From NCBI GenBank assembly GCA_902798285.1, contig CADBVZ010000024.1, forward strand, positions 1 to 48,071: a stretch of 48,071 nt of DNA, written 5' to 3'. A model generated the notes under the pieces. It saw only the letters and a list, made by a program, of their open reading frames with translations, was not told where the DNA came from and made no database searches. This document shows, piece by piece, positions 1 through 7,127 of this stretch; position 1 is the first letter of the stretch, and each line of letters begins with the position of its first letter. The DNA comes from an uncultured Prevotella sp. (GTDB lineage Bacteria; Bacteroidota; Bacteroidia; Bacteroidales; Bacteroidaceae). Both the position numbers and the translations under genes were made by a program.

Positions 1-66
1 AGTAACCATCAGTACTTCTCTCTCTTTGTAACCATCAATTGCCATTGAAACTGGAGTCTTTGCCAT
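1..66 (-). CDS. Unidentified protein, N-terminal fragment (runs off the window)
   Basis: An open frame on the minus strand starts with ATG at 66-64 and runs off the left edge, so only 22 residues are visible. They begin MAKTPVSMAIDGYKERE and contain no signal peptide. The short IDG-x-VL pattern faintly recalls the N-terminus of Bacteroidetes TssD/Hcp-like tube proteins, but 22 residues cannot establish this. A TAACTTTG box lies about 110 nt upstream. Function unknown. Confidence 0.45.
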   Translation of the reverse strand, partial: MAKTPVSMAIDGYKEREVLMVT

Positions 67-174
67 AATTCGTTTCCTTTCTTAATTTTAAATTGTTAAT
101 ACTATTATTTAAATGTTTATTTATAAATTTCTTTTTTGTTCGTCGCTCAGATGTTTTATTTCTGATTGACGATG

Positions 175-182
175 CAAAGTTA
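175..182 (-). promoter_or_regulatory. Putative -7 box for the gene at 1-66
   Basis: On the minus strand this reads TAACTTTG, matching the Bacteroidetes -7 consensus TAnnTTTG. It would give a leader of about 100 nt before the ATG at 66. A TTTG lies only 15 nt upstream instead of the usual 19-21, so the -33 element is weak. Confidence 0.4.
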
Positions 183-252
183 CGACGGTTTTCGCTTCAA
201 AACAAGTTTTTTCTTCAATTTCGATTGAGAAGCATGCGACACCTGGCCCATC

Positions 253-683
253 TTGCGACAAAGGCGAAAAGTGCCCTCAAAATCTGTCGCAAAAGGGGCA
301 AAAAAAGCGAGAAATTTGGGGATTAGATGCTCATTCTGATGCTATCTGTGACTTTAGTACGTCAAAAGTCGAACTTTACTCCGAGTAAACCTGGACTTTA
401 GTCGGAGTAAACCTTCAAATTCTCTAGAGAATTCCGGACTTTCCTCGGAGCAAAGTCGGGGTTTCCTCCGGGCAAACTCTGACTTTACTACGTACATACC
501 TTGTCATATCGTACACACAGGGACACAATTACTTGCGACAGGAGTGAGAAAAAGTTTCGTCATCTTTAACTTCTAAGCACGACATATATAGACCTAGATA
601 ACTAAATTAATTATATTATATATAATTAAACTATTAAATATTAATATAGGATGACGTAAGAATTATCCCTTCGTGTCGCAAGT
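253..683. repeat. Inverted pairs of TTGCGACA / TGTCGCAA
   Basis: TTGCGACA occurs at 253-260 and within ACTTGCGACA at 531-540. Its reverse complement occurs at 285-292 and within TGTCGCAAGT at 674-683. The outer pair (531-540 and 674-683) is a perfect 10-bp inverted repeat 144 bp across. The 740-bp stretch 67-806 holds no convincing gene. It contains these motifs, the 22-bp array at 350-497 and an AT-rich segment around 600-650. Confidence 0.4.
350..497. repeat. 22-bp-period intergenic array, copy 1
   Basis: Seven units repeat at 22-bp steps. The cttt/gttt cores start at 352, 374, 396, (central unit at 417), 439, 461 and 483. Typical units read ACTTTACTCCGAGTAAA and ACTTTAGTCGGAGTAAA, and each is nearly self-complementary. 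The central unit is different, a palindrome around AATTCTCTAGAGAATT, and begins 21 bp after the preceding core. The same architecture, including the odd central unit and the 21/22 spacing, recurs at 22886-23070. No open frame uses it. Confidence 0.75.
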
Positions 684-744
684 CACTTTGTCATATTACG
701 CTTATCTTATCCCAAGATTTTAATAAAAATCGCCAAAACATTCG

Positions 745-772
745 TTTGTTTTAATTTTTTTTATTACCTTTG
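745..772 (+). promoter_or_regulatory. Promoter of the caspase operon
   Basis: TACCTTTG at 765-772 matches the -7 consensus TAnnTTTG. The nearest TTTG is at 745-748, 16 nt upstream, closer than the usual 19-21. Transcription would begin about 25-30 nt before the ATG at 807. Confidence 0.6.
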
Positions 773-806
773 CAGTTACTAACAAACAGTTATTAACTAC
801 ATTGGC

Positions 807-2198
807 ATGAATCGAGTGTTGGCTGCCATATTATTCCTGTTGCTTCCATTGGCTATTTTGGGTCAGGTGGATACGAATCGCGATGCTGATTTTCAGCAGG
901 GCAACAGATTTTATGAGCAGAAGGATTATGCCAATGCCCTTCCATATTTTCAGAGGGCTGCCGAGGTTGGCAATGTGGATGCCCAGAATAATCTGGGTGT
1001 GATGTACCACTTTGGCGAGGGAGTGTCAAAGGACTTCTCAAAGGCGGCTGAGTGGTATCGCAAGGCGGCTGAGAAAAATCATGTGAAGGCCCAGTTCAAC
1101 CTTGGTGTGCTGTATCAGGATATGGAGGATTACACAAGCGCCATCTACTGGTATAAGAAGGCTGCAGATCAGGGTCATGCCAAGTCGCAAACTAATCTGG
1201 GCACCTTATATTATTATGGTGTAGGTGTGATGAAGGATGTGAATGTGGCCATGAGTTGGTATGGCAAGGCTGCAAATCAGGGCGATGCCCTGGCCCGTAG
1301 TTGTCTGGCCCAGCTCCAGGAGCCGCCTCAGGAGAAGAAAGAAGAGGAACGCCCCCCGATGGTGGTACAGAAGCCAGCCAAAGTTGTTGAGGCACCAAAG
1401 AAACCGAAGCCTGCTGCTGACGATGTGGACACTCGCATTCCCAAAAGCGAAACCACATGCAACACAGTATTTGCTGTGATTATTGGTAATGAGAAATACG
1501 ATGACGAGACGGATGTGCTCTATGCAGAGAATGACGCCACGATGTTTAAGGAATACTGTCAGCAGACGTTGGGCATCAACGAGAAGCACATTAAATTCAT
1601 TACCAATGCTGGTTATAACGACATGCGTAAGGCTGTGAACTGGCTTGAGCAGGGGCTTGACTCGTACGATGGCGAGGGAAGTGCCATTTTCTATTATGCT
1701 GGTCATGGTATTCCTGATGAGTCAGAGAAATCGGCCTATCTCCTGCCTACGGATGGTATTGGTAGCGATGTCGGTTCGGCTTACTCGCTGGAGAAGCTCT
1801 ACGATAAGCTCGGCGATATGGAAGCCCAGTCGATAACTGTTTTCTTGGATGCCTGTTTCTCAGGTAGCAAGCGCGATGGAGGCATGATGTCATCAGCCCG
1901 TGGTGTGGCCTTGAAGGTGAAACAAGAGGAGCCAGAGGGAAAGATGGTGGTGTTTACTGCAGCTCAGGGCGACGAAACGGCCTATCCGTATAAATCGAAA
2001 CAGCATGGCATGTTTACCTATTATCTGCTGAAGAAACTTCAGGAGACAAAGGGCGAGGCCACATTAGGCGAATTGGCCGATTATATTATCAAAGAGGTAA
2101 AACGCCAGTCGTTCGATGAGAATAATCGTAAACAGACTCCTGTGGTGAAGCCTTCATCGGACATGGGCGACGGTTGGCGGAAACTTAAACTCAAATAA
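807..2198 (+). CDS. Exported Sel1-repeat protein with active-site-intact caspase (C14) domain
   Basis: 463 aa. Residues 1-19 form a signal peptide ending LAILG, so the product should be exported. Residues about 40-168 hold Sel1-type (TPR-like) repeats with the AxxxLGxxYxxGxG pattern. A Lys/Pro/Glu-rich linker follows (about 170-215). Residues about 219-440 are a caspase-like peptidase domain with both catalytic residues: His300 in YYAGHG and Cys350 in DACFSG. Such C14 domains cleave peptides, often after Arg or Lys in bacterial and metacaspase relatives; the target here is unknown. It is the first gene of a five-gene set, 9 nt upstream of a homologue that has lost both catalytic residues. Family assignment is firm; biological role is open. 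Confidence 0.85.
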   Translation: MNRVLAAILFLLLPLAILGQVDTNRDADFQQGNRFYEQKDYANALPYFQRAAEVGNVDAQNNLGVMYHFGEGVSKDFSKAAEWYRKAAEKNHVKAQFNLGVLYQDMEDYTSAIYWYKKAADQGHAKSQTNLGTLYYYGVGVMKDVNVAMSWYGKAANQGDALARSCLAQLQEPPQEKKEEERPPMVVQKPAKVVEAPKKPKPAADDVDTRIPKSETTCNTVFAVIIGNEKYDDETDVLYAENDATMFKEYCQQTLGINEKHIKFITNAGYNDMRKAVNWLEQGLDSYDGEGSAIFYYAGHGIPDESEKSAYLLPTDGIGSDVGSAYSLEKLYDKLGDMEAQSITVFLDACFSGSKRDGGMMSSARGVALKVKQEEPEGKMVVFTAAQGDETAYPYKSKQHGMFTYYLLKKLQETKGEATLGELADYIIKEVKRQSFDENNRKQTPVVKPSSDMGDGWRKLKLK

Positions 2199-2207
2199 GT
2201 ACGTGGA

Positions 2208-3914
2208 ATGAAGCAGATGAGAAGATTCATAGCATTGATTGCATGTCTGTTGCTGTCGTTCCACGCAGTAGCTGACGATGAGGGAAAGGAATGGCTCCGC
2301 AAGGCTGATGCCCATTACAAGGCAGGCAGATATGATATTGCCGTGGGCTATTATCTCAAGGCTGCAGAGTTCGATGAAACAGAGGCTCAGTTTAATCTTG
2401 GCTATGCCTTATATAATGGCGAGGGCATCAAGCAGGATTACCCCTCGGCCGTGATGTGGTTTAAGCGTGCGGCCAGCAAACAGTATCCGAAGGCGGAATA
2501 CAACCTGGCTTTCTGTTATATGTATGGTAAGGGTGTGCCTTGCGATTATGAGAAGGCACAGCAACTGCTGATTGCTTCGGCTAATCATGGGTTTGCTGAT
2601 GCCCAGATTACTTTGTCGGAATGTTATGAAAACGGTATCCTTGTTGAGAAGAACATGGAGGAGAGCAAGCGTTGGAAGAGCATAGCCGAGAATGGCAGTT
2701 TCACTCAGACCACAGAGGTAACAGAAGACTTGCTTTCGGCAACAGCTACCTATGATGTACATCTTGATGGTGTGCTTCGTGAGCGCTCAACACTCGACAA
2801 ACTCAGGAATCTGCTGTATACAGAAGTGGAGCGAAGCACCTCCTCATCGTATTCGCGTGCACCCATCGTGCTGACTCCTTCTGGCAAGCAGGGTGTGAAT
2901 AAAGCACCCGTGCTGAATATCCTCTTCCCGACAAACCAATCGTCGTTCCATACCGACATGGTGAAGGTGAAATACCAGCTATTGGCTAGTGGACTGGAAT
3001 CATCGACAAAGCTGTTTGTAAGCGTCAATGGCGTCAGAAAGCAGTTGGACATCACCCCATCGGCAGAACAAACAAATACCGTTGAGATTGATGTGCCAGA
3101 GAAAGACTGCACCATCACCCTGTTTGGAGAAAACGAGGGAGGCAGCTGTCAGTCGAATACGGTGAAGCTGATTCGAGAGGATATTGATATGAATAGTCCT
3201 GCCCGTCTTTTCTGTGTATCAGTGGGTGTGGGCAGTTCTTCCAAGTCGGCTCGAGATTTCGCCAGAGTAGTTACCAAGAAACAGGGTTCTCCCTATGCAG
3301 AGATCCAGATGAAGGTGCTGACTGATAAAGAGGCAACTCGTGCAGATCTGGCTGAGGCTATGGAATGGCTTCAGCAGGAGACACGACCCAACGACATTTG
3401 TCTGTTCTATTATGCAGGCAATGGCTTCAGGGATGTGAAGGATCACTTCTATTTCATTCCATATGGCGGAGCGGATGATAAGCTAATCAATTGCTTGAAT
3501 GCCAAGGACTTTGCCACGATGACCAGCCACATTAACTGTAAGTTGTTGGTCTTCGCTGATGTCATCTGTACTGTCGATCCTGTGAATCACATCTCTACCA
3601 CCACGCATTTCGCCGAACAGCTTAAGTCATCGAAGAAGAACATGGTGATATATGCCTCAAGTACTGACGAGATGAAGGCTGGATTGTTTAAGACGAATAA
3701 CTTCTTCATCAAGACCAACAGCGTCTTTACGAAGACTCTTATTTCGGCTTTCAATGATGGAGATCGTCAGCCGAACGAGAAAGGACTTTCAACGAAGTCC
3801 CTTGGTAACTTTATCCTGAAAGAAGTGCAGCGTAACGGAGGCTCGGCCCAGATACCTGCCTATATTTGTCCTCCAGGTATGGAACCCTTCAATATCTTCA
3901 CCTATGACAATTAG
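2208..3914 (+). CDS. Exported Sel1-repeat protein with catalytically dead caspase-like domain
   Basis: 568 aa with a signal peptide (residues 1-22, ending HAVA). Sel1 repeats occupy about 25-165. An Ig-like beta-sandwich segment follows at about 230-325 (starts APVLNILFPTN). A caspase-fold domain fills about 330-560. By comparison with the upstream gene, the catalytic His is Asn405 (YYAGNG) and the catalytic Cys position holds Ile453, with a Cys one residue later (FADVIC). It therefore probably binds rather than cleaves, perhaps as a regulator or substrate adaptor of the upstream protease; that role is inference. Its stop overlaps the next start. Confidence 0.8.
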   Translation: MKQMRRFIALIACLLLSFHAVADDEGKEWLRKADAHYKAGRYDIAVGYYLKAAEFDETEAQFNLGYALYNGEGIKQDYPSAVMWFKRAASKQYPKAEYNLAFCYMYGKGVPCDYEKAQQLLIASANHGFADAQITLSECYENGILVEKNMEESKRWKSIAENGSFTQTTEVTEDLLSATATYDVHLDGVLRERSTLDKLRNLLYTEVERSTSSSYSRAPIVLTPSGKQGVNKAPVLNILFPTNQSSFHTDMVKVKYQLLASGLESSTKLFVSVNGVRKQLDITPSAEQTNTVEIDVPEKDCTITLFGENEGGSCQSNTVKLIREDIDMNSPARLFCVSVGVGSSSKSARDFARVVTKKQGSPYAEIQMKVLTDKEATRADLAEAMEWLQQETRPNDICLFYYAGNGFRDVKDHFYFIPYGGADDKLINCLNAKDFATMTSHINCKLLVFADVICTVDPVNHISTTTHFAEQLKSSKKNMVIYASSTDEMKAGLFKTNNFFIKTNSVFTKTLISAFNDGDRQPNEKGLSTKSLGNFILKEVQRNGGSAQIPAYICPPGMEPFNIFTYDN

Positions 3915-4563
3915 AATGTTCGTCTATACACTATTAGTCTGTATGCCTCTGACGGGATATGCTCAGGCAAAGGACAAGGCTGAAGCCGACTCGTTGGTCT
4001 ATCACGAGTTGACCTCTAGATATCTGCCTGAGAACGTGCATCCGAAACTGATATTCCAGGGTAGTCAGTTGGAGAATACGGCAGAGCAGGGCATCAGCCT
4101 GGTGAAAGGTGATTTCTTCCAGGTAAAATCGCTCCGTTCGGACTTCTATGTCTGTAAGAAGGGTAATGATTGGGCCATACTCAACGACTCGCGTTTTCCA
4201 TACGAGACGATGACGAATCTGCTCCTGAACAGAATCGATCCCAATGAGCATCAACTCAAGATTACCCATCATCAGTATGGCGGGAAGAAGCCTTCAGTCA
4301 TGTTGCCTATGCAGAAGATATACGATCTTTTTGCACGCAACATGCAGTTGTATGCCAGCGTCACCAAGATTAGCGATAAGGAGATAAGAGGTGTCTTGGT
4401 GTTCTATCAGAAACGGCTTGAATACATCCATATGCTCGAGTTACGGGTGTCCACCGATCAGCTTTTCGACAAGAAGAGTACGCTGACGGGCGACCTGTAT
4501 ACGAACATCCCACAACATAATATTAAATCCATATTCAGAGAAAAAGATCAAACGAAGCAATGA
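3904..4563 (+). CDS. Exported protein of unknown function in the caspase operon
   Basis: 219 aa. The start overlaps the previous gene by 11 nt; an alternative ATG at 3916 lies directly after that gene's stop, and both give a signal peptide ending GYAQ. I do not recognise the family. The mature part is charged and mixed alpha/beta with no membrane segment or lipobox. The overlaps on both sides (ATGA with the next gene at 4560-4563) show it is co-translated with the caspase pair and probably acts with it in the periplasm. Confidence 0.65.
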   Translation: MTIRMFVYTLLVCMPLTGYAQAKDKAEADSLVYHELTSRYLPENVHPKLIFQGSQLENTAEQGISLVKGDFFQVKSLRSDFYVCKKGNDWAILNDSRFPYETMTNLLLNRIDPNEHQLKITHHQYGGKKPSVMLPMQKIYDLFARNMQLYASVTKISDKEIRGVLVFYQKRLEYIHMLELRVSTDQLFDKKSTLTGDLYTNIPQHNIKSIFREKDQTKQ

Positions 4564-5555
4564 GAACTATAGTTATGAAACGTATTCAGTCATTACTCCT
4601 GATGCTGGCAATGTCTGTTGGTCTAGCCAATGCCAACGGACAGTTCAAGATTGTTGAAGGTATCTCCGACAACCAGTTGAAGGCTACCATGGAAAGTAAT
4701 GTCAACGAGATGCTGTCCCTGTTTAACGAAGCAGCTAATCTGCATGCCAAGAACATCAAGTTGTCGAAGGAGAAGTTCACGAATGAGGCTGTCAAGGAGA
4801 TAGGACTCATTTGGAAGGGGAGTGCGATGGTGTTTCCATCGGTCAATATCATGAGCCGTTGCCTGAAGACCTCAAGAGGCTATCAGGTACGTGGTATTCC
4901 CATCGACATAGAGCAGGCAGATGATAACGAGAAGCGCCAAGAGCTGACGATTGATTTCCTGACTAACGGAAAGATCTGTAATGTGGCCATTGCCATCGAC
5001 ATGAACCGTTATGAGCAGATTATGGCGGAGAAATCGTCGGATATAGACTATGCTCGCAGGCAGGTGATTATCGATTTCGTGGAGAACTTCCGTACAGCCT
5101 ATAACAGGAAGGACATCAAGCTGCTGAATAGCGTGTTCAGCGACAAGGCCCTGATCATCACAGGAAAGGTGATTACCGAAAAGCCTAATTCGGATATGGA
5201 TCGGCTTACCTTAAGAAATAACAAGGTGGTGTATATCAAACAGACCAAACAGGAGTATATCCAGAAACTGAACAGTATCTTCAAAATGAACAAGTTTGTT
5301 AATGTGAAGTTTGAGGATATCGATGTTGTCCAGCATCCCAAGTATGATGATATTTACGGTGTCACACTGAAACAATACTGGCATACCAGCCATTATAGCG
5401 ATGAAGGCTATCTGTTCCTGATGATCGACTTCAGAGATGCCAATAACCCTCTGATTCAAGTTCGTACCTGGCAGCCTTACAAGAACAATGTGGGGCAGGT
5501 CATTACCAAGAAGGAAGATGTTTATCATCTGGGTTCTTTCCGTATTGTCAGATAA
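4560..5555 (+). CDS. Exported protein with a possible NTF2-like domain
   Basis: 331 aa; the start overlaps the preceding stop as ATGA, with an alternative ATG at 4575. The signal peptide ends near GLANA. The segment from about residue 160 (VIIDFVENFRTAYNRKDI, followed by LLNSVFSDKALII) looks like the start of an NTF2/SnoaL-like fold, and the beta-rich C-terminus fits the same cone-shaped fold. That reading is tentative. No catalytic motif is evident. Position and overlaps place it in the caspase operon. Confidence 0.65.
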   Translation: MRTIVMKRIQSLLLMLAMSVGLANANGQFKIVEGISDNQLKATMESNVNEMLSLFNEAANLHAKNIKLSKEKFTNEAVKEIGLIWKGSAMVFPSVNIMSRCLKTSRGYQVRGIPIDIEQADDNEKRQELTIDFLTNGKICNVAIAIDMNRYEQIMAEKSSDIDYARRQVIIDFVENFRTAYNRKDIKLLNSVFSDKALIITGKVITEKPNSDMDRLTLRNNKVVYIKQTKQEYIQKLNSIFKMNKFVNVKFEDIDVVQHPKYDDIYGVTLKQYWHTSHYSDEGYLFLMIDFRDANNPLIQVRTWQPYKNNVGQVITKKEDVYHLGSFRIVR

Positions 5556-5580
5556 TTATTAACCCAATTTATTAGTCATT

Positions 5581-7014
5581 ATGTGTAAAAAAACTATTCT
5601 TTCCGTTTGTCTGTTCCTATTGGGTAACATGGCATTCGCACAAGGTGTCCTTCAAGTCACGGACATCTCACAGCCTAATGATGTGTATTCGAGTGCAGAA
5701 GATGAGGCTGCTGTCATCATCCGTTGTCACGAGTCGATCCCCTTGAAGTTTAGTTCTACCATGGACAAGAGTGCCGATCCCTTCCAGACAGAGCTGCAGG
5801 GAGCCGACTCAGTCTATTATATTGCATTTCCAACAGGTAACCGTTATCGCGGACGCGAGCTGACCATCATTGCCAGAGGTTTTTCGCCTGTTGTCCTGAA
5901 TCTCGATCTTCAGCCCAAGCAGCTGTTGTCCTTCCAGATCATCGACCCCAATGCAACAGTTGATGCCGGTTGCTATCGCGGACATCGTAACAAGGGTATG
6001 GAAGAGATTAAGAACTCCAACTATGAGGAAGCCCGCAACCAGTTTATTGTAGCACGCGAATGTTCTGACTGCGATGCCGAGGAGAATGAAAAGAACATAG
6101 CAACGACCGACTCGCTGATACTGTTCCGTGCTCAGGCTGAGGAGGCTTTCAAACTGCTCGACTATGTACAGGCAGGAAAACTTTATTCTAAGGTTATTGC
6201 CCTCAATCCCTATGATACTTACGCCACTAACCGCAATACTATTTGCGTGCAGAACTTCGCTCAGGAGTGTGGTGCAATCTTCTCGAAGGCAGAATTCTAT
6301 TATACAGAGCGTGACTATGACAGAGCCAAGGCTCTCTATGAGCAGGTTATTGCGAAGGAATGTACCAGCAACCTTGCCATTGCTACAGAACGTCTGAACG
6401 CTATCAATACGCAGCAGCGTGCTCGTCGTGACCACTCTCATGTCATTTCCTATGAGTGGCGTAAGGATGTGCCCATTGGCATCCATACAGGTAGCTACAA
6501 TATGCATAAGGTTGGTGGATTCTTCCAGTTAGACCTGAATCCTGAGGTATTCAATGCCATACGTAAGGATTGTCAATATGGCGATAAGAAATTCCCTGAG
6601 ATGAATATTGCATTTGGTTGGACCATCAAGATTGCCAATCCTGTATGGATTCACTTCGGTCCTGGCTTTACAGGAAAGATGTATTATGGAGAATATGCGA
6701 AAGATAAGTATCCCACCGATGGTTATGGCGACGAGGGATTACAATTGTTGGATTTAGACAAGATGGGCGTTGATAAAACAGCGACAACAATGCCTAAGGA
6801 TATCCCGACGGGCACTACCAAAGATGATGATATAGAGGATGCATGGAAACATACTAACTTTGCATTTGCTGTATCTCCCGTTGTCGGTCTGACAGTTAAG
6901 TATAGCTATTTCGCTTTCCGTCTTACTTATCAGTATCGTTGGTCTATCCAGTCAAAGTTGAAGGACTTTATGGGCCCAAGCCGCCTTTCAATCGGTGTCG
7001 GTGTCGCCTTCTAA
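5581..7014 (+). CDS. TPR-containing exported protein with C-terminal beta-barrel-like segment
   Basis: 477 aa, signal peptide residues 1-20 (MAFA then Q). Residues about 25-130 are a beta-rich N-terminal domain. Residues about 140-285 are TPR-like helices with clustered Cys (ECSDCDAEE). Residues about 295-477 alternate short amphipathic strands and end in Phe (SIGVGVAF), the usual last residue of an outer-membrane beta-barrel. It lies 25 nt after the previous gene and closes the caspase operon. Plausibly it anchors the periplasmic proteins to the outer membrane; this is inference. Its stop abuts the 16-bp operator at 7014-7029. Confidence 0.7.
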   Translation: MCKKTILSVCLFLLGNMAFAQGVLQVTDISQPNDVYSSAEDEAAVIIRCHESIPLKFSSTMDKSADPFQTELQGADSVYYIAFPTGNRYRGRELTIIARGFSPVVLNLDLQPKQLLSFQIIDPNATVDAGCYRGHRNKGMEEIKNSNYEEARNQFIVARECSDCDAEENEKNIATTDSLILFRAQAEEAFKLLDYVQAGKLYSKVIALNPYDTYATNRNTICVQNFAQECGAIFSKAEFYYTERDYDRAKALYEQVIAKECTSNLAIATERLNAINTQQRARRDHSHVISYEWRKDVPIGIHTGSYNMHKVGGFFQLDLNPEVFNAIRKDCQYGDKKFPEMNIAFGWTIKIANPVWIHFGPGFTGKMYYGEYAKDKYPTDGYGDEGLQLLDLDKMGVDKTATTMPKDIPTGTTKDDDIEDAWKHTNFAFAVSPVVGLTVKYSYFAFRLTYQYRWSIQSKLKDFMGPSRLSIGVGVAF

Positions 7015-7029
7015 TGCAAACGTTTGCAT
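7014..7029. promoter_or_regulatory. LacI-type operator upstream of alpha-amylase
   Basis: ATGCAAACGTTTGCAT, a perfect 16-bp palindrome with the central CG typical of LacI/GalR operators. An identical copy lies at 18631-18646 beside the LacI gene. Its right end is 54 nt before the amylase -7 box (7084-7091), against 53 nt for susC. Too far upstream to block polymerase directly, so activation is more likely. Confidence 0.8.
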
Positions 7030-7050
7030 CATATAACTATCAGAAAGTGA

Positions 7051-7082
7051 GCCGCTTGGAGAACAACCAAGCGGCTTTTTTC
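7051..7082 (+). terminator. Rho-independent terminator of the caspase operon
   Basis: A 9-bp perfect stem (GCCGCTTGG 7051-7059, CCAAGCGGC 7067-7075) with a 7-nt loop, followed by a T-rich run to 7082. Confidence 0.85.
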
Positions 7083-7083
7083 T

Positions 7084-7091
7084 TAACTTTG
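7084..7091 (+). promoter_or_regulatory. -7 box of the alpha-amylase gene
   Basis: TAACTTTG fits TAnnTTTG. No TTTG occurs at the -33 distance (the spacer runs back into the terminator stem), as expected for a promoter that needs an activator. Start codon 36 nt downstream. Confidence 0.7.
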
Positions 7092-7127
7092 CAGTCGAAA
7101 TCAACAATTAAGAAAAACTAAGGGCGT

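Noticed and set aside
93-326. A 77-codon open frame in the first intergenic region
   Set aside because: No start signal, odd composition (Phe/Lys/Arg-rich), overlaps the TAACTTTG promoter of the minus-strand gene and the TTGCGACA motifs; not believed to be a gene.
350-497. CRISPR array
   Set aside because: The 22-bp units have no unique spacers between constant repeats, each unit is itself variable and palindromic, and no cas genes are in the window.
597-650. AT-rich palindromic stretch as a possible origin or recombination site
   Set aside because: Only low-complexity A/T alternation; no DnaA boxes, integrase or att-like duplication nearby.
807-3914. Caspase-based phage defence system
   Set aside because: The products carry signal peptides and lie beside exported and outer-membrane proteins; no phage sensor, gasdermin, nuclease or CRISPR partner is present.
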